A stretch of DNA of 64,000 bases from Floccularia luteovirens. Taxonomy: Eukaryota > Basidiomycota > Agaricomycetes > Agaricales > Squamanitaceae. Made by a program: the position numbers and the translations under genes. Positions within the stretch are counted from its first letter, which is position 1. Each line of letters opens with the position of its first letter. The DNA lies in assembly GCA_009739215.1 (NCBI GenBank), contig VSJF01000005.1, positions 930,001 to 994,000 on the forward strand, in the 5' to 3' direction. The notes beneath the pieces were generated by a model. The model did not search any database and was not told where the DNA came from. It saw only the letters and a list, made by a program, of their open reading frames with translations. This document shows, in pieces, positions 1 through 9,907 of this stretch.

Positions 1-95
1 ATTGTTCAAGCAAATGAGACGCGATTTGAAGGAAAATGTAGTATAAGAAATGGAAATTGTGACTCCACATCTGCACGCACTTCCACCGCTACCTC

Positions 96-1427
96 CTACC
101 ACCCAAACCATCTCTTCTGTTTATCCGTTTCTGCCTGTCCCTTATTTTCAGGTTCAGCCTTCGCGATGCCATTGTACACATCATAATAACGCTGGATTTT
201 ATTGGTGACCGTCTTGAACCTGTTCTTATCCTTCGGTATCCAAGGAGCTGCCGGGCATATCTTTATAACCAACTGACGGACTGCAGTCTCGGACTCTGCG
301 TATTCCTCTTCAAACGTATATTCTCCATTCTTCTTCTTCTTCCCCTTTGTCGTCGTTACGCACGCATGTCCCGCGAATGACATATTGTACCGGTCGAATT
401 CTGGACTGTTCTCATCCCACCACGCCTCCATGGGAGATTCGTTCTCTAATCCTGTAATCACGATAGCGACGGGTACTTTCCCATCGCAAATGATGTCGGT
501 GAAAAGGTCGTAGTTCACTTTGAGGATCTCTCTGAACCGGCCACCCCGTATGCAGTATACCAATAGATTGATGCCCCCTTCCAGGTTCTGTACAAGCTCA
601 CGTAATTTTTCCAGCGCTTGTTCCCCAGGAACGGACCCGTGCTCGCCCTCATTCAGACCAGCAGTGTCCCATAGGCAATAACGCTTCCCTTCAACTTCTA
701 CATTGTAGTGCTTGTTGTCAAATGTACAACCTAGCGCATCGTTGGAAATTCCAGCCATTTCCTTCCCAGCAAGCATATTGATGAGAGAGCTTTTGCCTGT
801 TCCGGTCTCGCCAAAGATGATGATATTCAGATTGTTCTCGTGACTAGGGTCAGGTGGGAGCGGGGCCGTCAAAATTTCTTCTGTGGCGATATGCTGTGCG
901 ATTTGGACGGGTTTCGGAAGAGGTGGAGACTGTGGAGCAGGTGGGGAATGAGAAATCGGTGGCGATTTTGGAGATAACTGGGGTTGTGGAATCACCTCTC
1001 CATTTTGTGTGTCAACAGGTGAGTCTTGGCCCATGTCAGTTACCACAGGGGCTGCTTGGCTGACATCCGGTTCCATGCTAGATTCTATATCTCGAACGAA
1101 GTCGGCAAGGTTTTCGGAAGTAGCAGAGGGCAGGACTATCTTGGGTATCTCTGTCTCTGGTATGTTGGTAGTAATTTGCTTCTCCTGCGTTTTGGGCGTT
1201 TTTCTCCAGCTCCTAGTAAGCTTTGTAAAAGCGGATTGTTCCTCGCTGGCTCTGTTAGCATCGGTCGGTTCAGGGGCTTTTTTTCGTATCCAACCCATTG
1301 AGAAAGGTCTAGGTCTTTTGTTTGGTTGCGAGGCTTTAGCATCTCCAGCCTTCCCTGGCGATGTGGAAGCGTCACTCTCTGGCTCACTGTGCGATAGTCT
1401 GGTGTTGTCAACAGTTTCTAATGTCAT
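96..1427 (-). CDS. AIG1/GIMAP-like P-loop GTPase, long form with disordered N-terminus
   Basis: Single open frame of 443 aa. Residues 1-195 are low complexity (Ser/Thr/Pro-rich, basic patch near 38-50, proline-rich tract about 148-172) and look disordered. The G domain starts near residue 200: G1 GETGTGKSS (about 206-214), G3 DTAGLNEGE, then a conserved block ending VAIVITGLE where the G4 motif should be, and a G5-like ACVTT. The canonical G4 N/TKxD is not seen. Overall layout suits the TRAFAC AIG1/GIMAP/Toc-like GTPases; family placement is from motifs only. No membrane helix is evident. Divergent from the short GTPase gene at 2266 and about 70 percent alike by eye in the G domain to the gene at 3604-4881. 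Function unknown; membrane- or stress-associated signalling is typical of relatives. Confidence 0.8.
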   Translation of the reverse strand: MTLETVDNTRLSHSEPESDASTSPGKAGDAKASQPNKRPRPFSMGWIRKKAPEPTDANRASEEQSAFTKLTRSWRKTPKTQEKQITTNIPETEIPKIVLPSATSENLADFVRDIESSMEPDVSQAAPVVTDMGQDSPVDTQNGEVIPQPQLSPKSPPISHSPPAPQSPPLPKPVQIAQHIATEEILTAPLPPDPSHENNLNIIIFGETGTGKSSLINMLAGKEMAGISNDALGCTFDNKHYNVEVEGKRYCLWDTAGLNEGEHGSVPGEQALEKLRELVQNLEGGINLLVYCIRGGRFREILKVNYDLFTDIICDGKVPVAIVITGLENESPMEAWWDENSPEFDRYNMSFAGHACVTTTKGKKKKNGEYTFEEEYAESETAVRQLVIKICPAAPWIPKDKNRFKTVTNKIQRYYDVYNGIAKAEPENKGQAETDKQKRWFGW

Positions 1428-2265
1428 GACCTTGAATGGGGATCACATCAATAAGGGCAGACATTATGCTTGCAGAACGGACCTACAATTTGAATTGTAC
1501 AACTTAACGATGAGTAGGTGAAGACCTTTGATATGAATATGAAGCTAGGTTATACTCCTGGTACTTCCTTTAAAGGAATGTCAACATCCTCACGACGCCA
1601 ACGCGGTTGCGAAGCTGCGCATTACAAGCGAACACGTGTCAAAAGATTGTAACTTTACTTTTCTCACAACGGCGCATATTCCGATGTGCTGTAAATCCCG
1701 GATAACATGGGTTGAATGGGAGTCTGTGTGCCAAGTACATATTCAGATAGAATTTGGGGTGGGCCCACAGCAACAAATAATGACCAAAAACGTGGGTGAC
1801 GACACTCTCCATTCCCGAGAAGTGAATTGAAGTGATTCAGTTGGGTAAGAAGAAACACACTGAGTGGCTATATCACATAACGCCGTTATCAAAAAGAGTT
1901 TGTTGACGTTATATTGCACAAACAACCGATAGATCATCACATCGCATATACGTCCGCAGCCTGTTCGACAGTGAGAATTATGGAAAATTTTATACATATC
2001 GGATAAACGCACTATACTTTCGGAATTAATGCCCGTTGACACCAGAAATTGAAAAGAAGCTGTGATTATCGCTATGAACATGCGTTACATGCATGCCTTT
2101 GGGCGTTTCCTACAGAAATCGGTTCCAATATAGTTCTGATATACTAGTGTTATAATAAGCCGAGTTTCCCTTTTGTTGTGAAAGTAACAAACATACCCTA
2201 TTACTGATCTAAGGTAAGTTTTTCAGAACGATGTCCTTTACGCCTTTGATAATCTCGAACAGGAT
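1428..2265. other. Divergent intergenic region between GTPase genes 1 and 2
   Basis: About 840 bp separate the two divergently transcribed GTPase genes, so it should hold both promoters. Open frames inside it are short and unrecognised. I see no clear TATA box close to either start. Confidence 0.5.
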
Positions 2266-3054
2266 ATGACGATTTTCAACATAGTTTTATTCGGTGAAAC
2301 GGGAGCAGGGAAGAGCTCCATCTTGAATATGCTCGCTGGGAGACACGTCGTCGATATTTCTGGTGGCGCCACTGGGTGCACATTCCAAAATCAGGTTTGT
2401 GATGTTAATTTATCCGGAAAGACATTCCGCATACATGACACCGCCGGTCTCGATGAAGGAGAGGCAGGACGAGTTCCTGCTTCAGCAGCAATCGTGCAGC
2501 TATATAAACTTGTCAAGAGTCTTGACGACGGAGTCAGTTTACTCGTATTCTGTATGCGAGCCCCTAGGCTGAAGGATGCGGCACACAAGAACTGGAAATT
2601 ATTTCACGAAGTCATTTGTCAAGGACGGGTTCCAATAGCTGTTGCGATAACAGGTCTAGAGCAGGAAGAGAATATGGATAATTGGTGGCACAGAAATCAA
2701 GGTGCTTTCCATAGATACAAGATGTACCCATCGGGTTTCGCTTGTTTAACTGCGACACGCGGCAAAAAAAACAGGGACGGAACACACAAATTTGACGAAG
2801 AATACGCATTGTCGCGTGAAAAGATGAGCCAGATGATTCAAAACCACCATCTACATTCCCCATGGCGTGTGGGATCCATCGAATGGTTCCGGGACATTGT
2901 TACTGTGACCTACGAGTCTAGGGCATGCCGCAGTCCTATTGAACATAGGGAAACGCGGAGAGTTATGGGACAAGGCGTACAGCAGCTTATTAATCAGTGT
3001 GATTTGACGCATGACGAGGCAAAAGAACTTGGGGAGAAGTTGGCTTGGGCATAG
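2266..3054 (+). CDS. AIG1/GIMAP-like P-loop GTPase, short form
   Basis: Intronless 262-aa frame that is almost entirely G domain. G1 GETGAGKSS lies at residues 10-18, G3 is DTAGLDEGE, and the G4 position reads AVAITGLEQE rather than N/TKxD. A basic segment with RGKKNRDG follows the G5 region, then a helical C-terminal tail of about 60 residues. The start at 2266 places the P-loop ten residues in, matching the paralogue at 5772 exactly, which supports it. Paired head to head with the long-form gene 96-1427 and convergent with 3604-4881. AATAAA-like signals follow the stop near 3095. Role unknown. Confidence 0.8.
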   Translation: MTIFNIVLFGETGAGKSSILNMLAGRHVVDISGGATGCTFQNQVCDVNLSGKTFRIHDTAGLDEGEAGRVPASAAIVQLYKLVKSLDDGVSLLVFCMRAPRLKDAAHKNWKLFHEVICQGRVPIAVAITGLEQEENMDNWWHRNQGAFHRYKMYPSGFACLTATRGKKNRDGTHKFDEEYALSREKMSQMIQNHHLHSPWRVGSIEWFRDIVTVTYESRACRSPIEHRETRRVMGQGVQQLINQCDLTHDEAKELGEKLAWA

Positions 3055-3603
3055 TTTGCTTTTGTTGTGGTCAGGTCTCTAATCATAATATCAATAAATA
3101 AAACATTAGCACGAGATTAACGTTTATATGCAGAATTCATGCCTCTTGTCTCACTTCCATAGAAGCATGCGGTGAAATGCGTACATTCAGTCCAATTTAA
3201 TTTTTTCTCTTTTTAACGGAAACTATCTTCTCCGCGGAGGAGCTGATATAGTGCACTGTGACTCAGAAGAGGTTTCCTGAGTCCAACTCGGCTTTGGGTG
3301 ATTTTGATTGCTTCGGAATAACTAATTTATACTAAAGCAGCGTCACCTTAATAAGTCACATCCAGATATATACTTGAAGGTTGTCATGTCCTTCCTCCAT
3401 GCACAAGCTCTATCTCATCGCAACTCATGACTATCATGGACAACACCGTTCTTCCTGAGGAAATAAGATCTCGGCAGTAAATTCACTCGGGCTGTCGCTG
3501 AAATCACATCAACACGCTCACCCTATGACATTGGTCTATCTGGAAATATTCGTTGGATTCATGACATGACAAATTTCACAAAACGGAGAATACACTCGTA
3601 AAT
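3055..3603. other. Intergenic between convergent GTPase genes
   Basis: Short AT-rich stretch between two 3' ends. It contains AATAAA-like polyadenylation signals near 3095 and no recognisable gene. Confidence 0.5.
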
Positions 3604-4881
3604 TTAGTAGTAGCGAGACTTGTCCTTCGAGGGCTTCATTTGATGTTTACCTATGGCTACGTCAATCAAAGACTTCAACCACCCTAGGGGTGCCGATAAT
3701 TGCAGTCCCGATTGGCTTGATCCCGCCCTATCCATGCGGTCGTCATCCGACCTGCCTCTACCCGTGTTACTTCCTGCTTGCCTCCCAAACCTCTTATCTA
3801 CGTGACTTCCGCCTTCTGGCTTAGTAAATCCATTATATACGTCATAGTACCGAATGATTCGCTGAGTGATTCCATCTAACCAGCGTTTCTCCTTTGGGAT
3901 CCAAGGGGTAGCGGGGCAGACATTCACGACCAGTTGGCGAACTGCAAGCTCGGACTCTGCAAATTCTTCTTCGAACATGTGTTCCCCGTTCTTCATCTTT
4001 TTCCCCTTGATTGTTGTTACGCATGTGTGTCCTGCAAATGACATATTGTATCGCCTAAACTCGGGACTGTTCTCATCCCACCACGACTCCATAGGGGATT
4101 CATTTTCCAACCCGGTCACTACAATAGCAACGGGGACCTTCCCATCGCAGATGATATCGGAAAATAGATCGTAATTTACTTTGAGGATGTCCCTGAAGCG
4201 CGATCCACGAATGCAGTATACGAGGAGGTTGATACCTTCTTCTAGGTTCTGCACAAGCTCACGTAACTTTCCGAATGCGACTTCTGCGGGTACAGAACCA
4301 CGTTCACCTTCGTTCAAGCCGGCGGTGTCCCAAATATTGTAGCGCATCCCACCGACCTCTACATTGTAGCACGCGCTGGCAAATGTGCACCCGCGGGCTT
4401 CATTAGAGATCCCTGCGACCTCTCTCCCTGCGATCATGTTGATGAGTGAGCTCTTCCCAGTACCTGTCTCGCCAAAAATGATGATGTTGGGGATAAACTC
4501 TCGAGAAGAGGTGGGTGGGGGTGTTAGGCTTATATTTTCAGACTGTATATTGTCAACCTGGACCCGTGTGGTCATATGGTGGCCTTGGGTAGTATTTGGG
4601 AGCACCTGAGCGCTGTTTCCATAATTTTGGCTAATGCGACCCGTGGCGGGTGTTGAAGGTACTGTAGCCGCGGATACTGTAGTCGTGGAGCCCACTTGCG
4701 GATGAAATGCAGCAGCGGGCGCGCTAACGGCAGCATTAGGAAGCATGTACCTGCTGTAGCTGGTCCCGGGTGGGCCTGATATCATGGAAGGATATGGTTG
4801 TGTCGTTGGGCGGTTTCGCGGGTTGGCACTTGAATGTCCTGAAACAGAAGATTTCGAATACATTTGGTGCTTGTTTTCCAT
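3604..4881 (-). CDS. AIG1/GIMAP-like P-loop GTPase, long form (paralogue)
   Basis: Single 425-aa frame. Residues 1-130 are Ser/Thr/Pro/Ala-rich and probably disordered, but differ in sequence from those of the gene at 96-1427, whereas the G domain is nearly the same (G1 GETGTGKSS at about 137-145, G3 DTAGLNEGE, VAIVVTGLE at the G4 position, CVTT at G5). The C-terminal 60 residues are polar and basic and diverge from the paralogue. So the N- and C-termini evolve faster than the GTPase core. Divergent from the short-form gene at 5772. Biochemical role not known. Confidence 0.8.
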   Translation of the reverse strand: MENKHQMYSKSSVSGHSSANPRNRPTTQPYPSMISGPPGTSYSRYMLPNAAVSAPAAAFHPQVGSTTTVSAATVPSTPATGRISQNYGNSAQVLPNTTQGHHMTTRVQVDNIQSENISLTPPPTSSREFIPNIIIFGETGTGKSSLINMIAGREVAGISNEARGCTFASACYNVEVGGMRYNIWDTAGLNEGERGSVPAEVAFGKLRELVQNLEEGINLLVYCIRGSRFRDILKVNYDLFSDIICDGKVPVAIVVTGLENESPMESWWDENSPEFRRYNMSFAGHTCVTTIKGKKMKNGEHMFEEEFAESELAVRQLVVNVCPATPWIPKEKRWLDGITQRIIRYYDVYNGFTKPEGGSHVDKRFGRQAGSNTGRGRSDDDRMDRAGSSQSGLQLSAPLGWLKSLIDVAIGKHQMKPSKDKSRYY

Positions 4882-5771
4882 GGACTAAGGTAATGGTAAA
4901 CCTCTAACATTTTATTAGGAAGTAGGAATACATACAAGTTGCACTAGGATAAAATTTGCAGTTGACTTGTGGTGTTGTTTTTGAGCGACAGAGCGTTCTT
5001 ATCAAAGGTGGTCTTGACAAATCACAACATGCTTGGTTAGCGTGTTGATGTGCATACTAAAGAAGATAACTACCGAGACACCTTCACAGTTGCTTCGATG
5101 GACGTAAGTGAAACTCTCAAATTAACATTGTTCCAGAATACTTATCCTTTTGTATACATTTGTGTAGAATAGTGGGTCCACCGCAGTTGCTGTGAATTGG
5201 AAACTGACAGATAGTGGGGCCTGTCACTTGCATGCCTGCTGTTCTTTCTATTGGTATCACAGCCAACCTGTCAACCATTTCAATCGTGGTCTGAGGCATC
5301 GTGCCATAATCTTTTCGGCAGTTTTTACTCCCCAGGATCCCCAATCGTCCTCGATCGATTGTCTGCCCGTCAACCTTGTTATGCAGGCACCCTGGAATGT
5401 TTTCCGCACTGCTTTGCATTCACAGCTTCATTTTTTGTCCAAATGCAGTGCCGAGATAACCCTGTGACCGATTAATGATAGAGGCATGTTTTCACTTCAC
5501 AAACGATGGGGCTGTCAACATAAACATCACTTGAAAGTGCCGAAAGGTTTTTGTGTGTGAGTATCACCCCGTTTGAAGCACCGCAGTTTCTGTACCTACA
5601 TATATCCTTGTGGAAAACGAGCAATATTCCACCCAAGTAACTTGCACTCACTCCAGCGTCTATCAGCAGGTTATCTGATAAAACACAAGAAATTCAAAAA
5701 CCACATATCGGTAGATTATTCGGCTATTGTTGCTTCTTCCCTTCATTGAAAACTACGTTTCTCTATAGCAC
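4882..5771. other. Divergent intergenic region of the second GTPase pair, with one unplaced ORF
   Basis: About 890 bp, similar in length to the spacer of the first GTPase pair. A minus-strand frame at 5117-5419 (100 aa, five cysteines, no recognised motif) overlaps plus-strand frames of similar length, so I do not call it a gene. Otherwise promoter sequence is expected here. Confidence 0.4.
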
Positions 5772-6560
5772 ATGACAATCTTCAACGTCATCCTCTTTGG
5801 GGAGTCAGGAGCGGGGAAGAGCTCTATTATAAACATGCTCGCTGGAAGACTTGTTGCCGATATCTCCAGCGGTGCCAGGGGGTGTACATTCCTGAGCAAA
5901 GGCTTCGACGTCAATATAGAAGGCAAAACATTCAGATTCCACGACACCGCCGGGCTCGACGAAGGTGATGCAGGCCGAGTTCCTAAATCAGATGCTATCG
6001 TGCAGCTATATAAGCTTGTTAAGAGCCTCGATACGGGTGTCAGCCTCCTCATTTTCTGTATGCGCGCGCCTAGGATCAAGGACGCTGCGCATAAGAATTG
6101 GAGGCTTTTCCACGAGATCATATGCAAGAAGAAGGTTCCTATTGCAATCGCAATCACCGGATTAGAGCAGGAGGAGATAATGGACGACTGGTGGCGCGAA
6201 AACAAGGGCGCTTTCCAAAATTACGATATGAACCCAGTTGGATTCGCATGCATTACTGGAACCCGAGGGAAACGTAATTCGAATGGGACGCATAAATTTG
6301 ACGAGGAGTATGAGCAATCATACGAGAAGATGAGTGCCTTGATCAGGAACTATCACCTTGAACGGCCATGGTGCGTTCCGCCTGTGCAGTGGTTCAAGGA
6401 GATCATCGAGACGACCTACGAGTCGAGATATTTCCGCAGCCCGATTGAGCATAGGGAAATTAAAAAGGTCGCAGGGGAGGGTATACAGCAGCTTGTCTCG
6501 AGGTGTGAGATGTCTTTTGCGGATGCTAAGGCGCTCGGGGAAAAGTTAGAGCAAGTGTAG
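5772..6560 (+). CDS. AIG1/GIMAP-like P-loop GTPase, short form (paralogue)
   Basis: Intronless, 262 aa, exactly the length of the paralogue at 2266-3054 and collinear with it. G1 GESGAGKSS (residues 10-18), G3 DTAGLDEGD, AIAITGLEQE at the G4 position, and the same RGKRN block near the C-terminal third. Identity to the sister gene is high by eye across the whole length. Head to head with the long-form gene 3604-4881. This repeats the long(-)/short(+) arrangement seen at 96-3054, which suggests that the pair duplicated together or that the pairing is selectively kept. Confidence 0.8.
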   Translation: MTIFNVILFGESGAGKSSIINMLAGRLVADISSGARGCTFLSKGFDVNIEGKTFRFHDTAGLDEGDAGRVPKSDAIVQLYKLVKSLDTGVSLLIFCMRAPRIKDAAHKNWRLFHEIICKKKVPIAIAITGLEQEEIMDDWWRENKGAFQNYDMNPVGFACITGTRGKRNSNGTHKFDEEYEQSYEKMSALIRNYHLERPWCVPPVQWFKEIIETTYESRYFRSPIEHREIKKVAGEGIQQLVSRCEMSFADAKALGEKLEQV

Positions 6561-8026
6561 CTTCACGACTCGGTACTGAGTATTTGCTATACAAAAATAT
6601 GCGACCTGCTTTGTACATAGTTCCATACCGGAATGCGACGGTGTGGCGGGTATATACAATTTATGTCTCCTGCCGAAAAATATGTTCCGTTATCAAGAGG
6701 GAGCATCGTTTAGGATATTTTATTTTACCGAGAACAATGGTGGTTACGTTGGTTCAATTGCGAAATATCAGCTTGTACAATTGGTGGATTACTTATTATG
6801 TCACTAGAAAAAAGAATTTAGCAAACCAAGTCAAAAATTTTGAAGGAACTGACTAACTAACGCTAACTATAACAGCGATGAGGAAAATATTTGCACCGCA
6901 TTTTCCCCAGGTTCCCACCACCCCTTGATAGTCACTTTCCCACGAACCTTTTATTATTCCCACAAGCCTCCCATAACTTACGCTTTGGACCGGTAGTATG
7001 ATAGTCAAGGAAGCATTAAGTACGCATGACCTCCTCACAAGCACTCAGATGCTTATTTGTATACTCCTAATTATTTTAACAAGCTGAGCACAGGAACTAA
7101 CTAGCTACTTATCCAATACTTATCCCAAACTTAACTCCAAACTTCAAGATCCCAGTATTGTAAATTTAAACTGGACCGGAAAACCCCCCTTTTATTGGAT
7201 CTGAAGGTGTGATCGATTGATCATTGTGTAGATCATGATCATGACATGCGTTTATATTAAAGTACTGACTGTCACCGTTGTTGTAATGTGTGTGCTATAC
7301 GGTTTTTCCTGTTGTAAATCGGTGACGGTGGTCTTGTGGGTAAGTTGGTTCCTCAAGTATTTTATTGAGTTAGGTAATTTAGTAGCTTTTTCGTAACCTT
7401 TGTAAAAGTAAGTAGGGGTGAAATTTGAAGGGAATCTCTATTTCGATCTACAACTGATTTATTTGAATCTCAGGAGTAGTCAGGCACATTGGGATATGCC
7501 GGATCCAGAGGAGCCCAACAAATAACTCCAATCAGCGAGAGGCTGGCAAAACTTCTTTTCCGCATCATTCCGACATTACTAAATAGGCAATTGGATCATT
7601 TTTTCAAACTTTGCTTTTCGAGACCTTATGTTTTTATTTTTCGGTTTATTTCACTAATAGTATATTAGGATATGTGACATTACTACGTGCTTGCGTCGTC
7701 GGCAATCCCGCAATGGATGCTCTCAAGTCTACATTAGAATCCGAAGTAGCACTTATCGTCAATGGGAAGACTTCAGCTTCACAGCCACACGTATGAACGG
7801 TATGAGTGATGAGCGCTTGAGCACTTGGACAATAATATCAGAATTGATGTAATAATAAGAAAAATGAAGAAACTAGCCCTGTCTCTGGGACTGTGTGGGG
7901 TGCTTAAACTAAGACAAGCTGCAAATAGCAAGCTCTTTCTGCTGCAAAATTGTCCGGATGGACTCGAAAGTCTACTCACGAGTTGACTTCGTGACATCAA
8001 TTTCAGACATCTGACGAGCTCATAAA
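6561..8026. other. Gene-poor intergenic stretch
   Basis: AT-rich sequence with only short overlapping frames. I see no recognisable coding region, RNA gene or repeat family. Confidence 0.5.
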
Positions 8027-8375
8027 CACTGCGGGAGCCCATACCTGTTTTGTCTGGAAACAGGAATTAAGAAAAATGTTTAGTGTTTCTCACGCCTTTT
8101 TCTTTGAGAAAAAGGTTACCTGTTTCTAGCTGAAACAGATGATGTAGAAACAGGTATTCTTTATCTGATTATTTTCTACCAGAAACAGGAATACTATTTA
8201 AAAGATATCTATTTCTAGCAGAAAAAGGTATACTTTTTGCCATTTCTAGTAGAAAAAGAATAAGATAAAGAATACCTGTTTGTCAATATCTGTTTCAGCT
8301 AAAAACAGGTAACCGAATAATAGACATTTTTTAAAATTCCTGTTTCCAGCAAAAACAGGTATGGGCTCCCGCAGT
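8027..8375. mobile_element. Foldback/MITE-like element with about 40 bp terminal inverted repeats
   Basis: The left end (8027-8066, beginning CACTGCGGGAGCCCATACCT) is mirrored by the right end (8335-8375). The interior is a run of short imperfect palindromes built on the theme CCTGTTTCTAGCTGAAACAG, recurring at least six times. No frame of useful length lies inside, so it is non-autonomous. An AAA triplet flanks both ends, but no convincing longer target-site duplication was found, so the superfamily is open. Confidence 0.75.
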
Positions 8376-8598
8376 GAAAGGAAGCGCAATCATTGTGACA
8401 CCACGCGTGTATCTACGGTAAATAAAGTCCCATATTCTGGGACCTAAACTAGGGTTGTACATTTTCTGAGTGATTGCCGTGATGGCCGGACAAGAAGTTT
8501 TACCAATCTTCGCTGGACACTTGGAATTGAGGTGTATGCCGAGTTTGACAAAGCTCATTGTTCATTTGTTCGAGGACCTCGAAGCAAGTGGAGTGATA

Positions 8599-8959
8599 AT
8601 TCATATCTAAATTTTGAAGGACAAGAATGAGCCGATGCTCGGAAAGTAATTACTAAATGTTGGGGGGGGGGTGCGTGTTCAAAGTTCAAACTGTGCCCTG
8701 ATCATGGATTCTCAATCTTGTTTTTCCAATTAAAACGGCTACACATTTGGAGAGAAATTACACGCATCGCAAAAATTTTCTTCGGAACTTAGTAGTTTTT
8801 GCAATCCTTGACTCAAAGTTTGAACTTTGAACGCGCACCACCCCCTACATTTAGTAATTACTTTCCGAGCATCGGCTCATTCTTGTCCTTCAAAATTTAG
8901 ATATGAATTTAACTCCAAATGTGTTTGAAAAAAAAGGTTGAGAATCCATGATCAGGGCA
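8599..8959. repeat. Two interleaved inverted repeats
   Basis: Arm A (8599-8692) is repeated in reverse complement at 8817-8908. Arm B (8693-8752) directly follows A and is repeated in reverse complement at 8913-8959, directly after A'. The order is therefore A-B-A'-B' rather than a nested hairpin. Both arms include a G- or C-run near the A/B junction. No coding potential; probably transposon-derived. Confidence 0.75.
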
Positions 8960-9650
8960 GACTACCATCGGGTCGACGATAGGATTTGCGCTTGTCTTAA
9001 AATAGACATGCAGACCGTGGGAACTTCCATGCTGGATCTCCAAGATGTGGAACAAAACTTATCACGGAAGTATACCTCTCAGTGGGACCAGGATATCTGT
9101 GCAGTCAATAGACCTTACAGTTGTCCTGGTGCTTTCTATTCAGTTATCTCTAGAGGTATTCATTATTCTGTAGTTTACATCTATCACTCCAACATTGACT
9201 AGTGAAGCTTGAAGTTCTATGTTACCAGACCGTTTCATCGGGTCATTTTAACTCACGTGGTGGGGCCACTAAAATAGAAGGTGGGGCAATACTTAGAGTC
9301 AGAAGAAGGTTAATACGTTTGTAATATATGTTTATTTGGTGGCGCCGTTGAGGTTGGTATGATTTGAAATCTCTCCGTCTATCCATGGCTTAGGTGTGAA
9401 GAACATGCCGCAAAGTCAGGGGAGAGGCTTTCTGTATGAAGGTGAGCATATGACACCAACATTTTTTTTTTGCCCCGCCATGTCTACTAGTAGCTTGAGA
9501 ATGGAGATCCCATGTTGTGGTGGTGCTTAATTTACTTATTATCTGGTTTCGAATGACTTGGTTAGATATTTGAGATTGATATACGGTAGGAAATAATGTA
9601 ATACCAAGCACAGTCCAATGTGTCTTGCCAAACTTTGTCCACGCACATAA

Positions 9651-9669
9651 TATTTATGTTAGTTTAGCT
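9651..9669 (+). promoter_or_regulatory. Shared upstream motif, zinc-finger gene 1
   Basis: The 19-mer TATTTATGTTAGTTTAGCT lies about 240 bp before the start of the first zinc-finger gene and recurs identically at 12038-12056 upstream of the second. It is followed in both by a C-rich, poorly conserved tract. Shared ancestry is certain; regulatory function is inferred from retention. Confidence 0.4.
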
Positions 9670-9907
9670 ATCCCCACTCACCCCTTTCTTTGACCCCTCA
9701 TGATAGTTCTCCCACAGTATGCGTAGTGCATCTCTACACCTCTTGTCCAATGCTTCGACTAGATTACATCCATCCACACTGAATTATTCTCTAAAACCCC
9801 GAGCCACCCCTACACCACCGTGTTTTCCCATTTCTTTTGCAGCAGAGACGCTGCAACATACAGCACCAAATCGAGACATCCATGAGTGACAACCTCTCTC
9901 GCTCGAT

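Noticed and set aside
854..1521. Plus-strand ORFs of up to 170 aa
   Set aside because: They are antisense shadows of the GTPase gene 96-1427, whose motifs are unmistakable.
2391..2863. Minus-strand ORFs inside the short GTPase gene
   Set aside because: Shadow frames of 2266-3054; similar shadows occur at 5753-6205.
5117..5419. 100-aa minus-strand ORF with five cysteines between the second GTPase pair
   Set aside because: No signal peptide or recognised domain, an equally long ORF lies on the opposite strand, and it sits in a divergent promoter.
8027..8375. CRISPR-like array of short repeats
   Set aside because: Repeats are palindromic, irregularly spaced, without unique spacers, and the genome is fungal.
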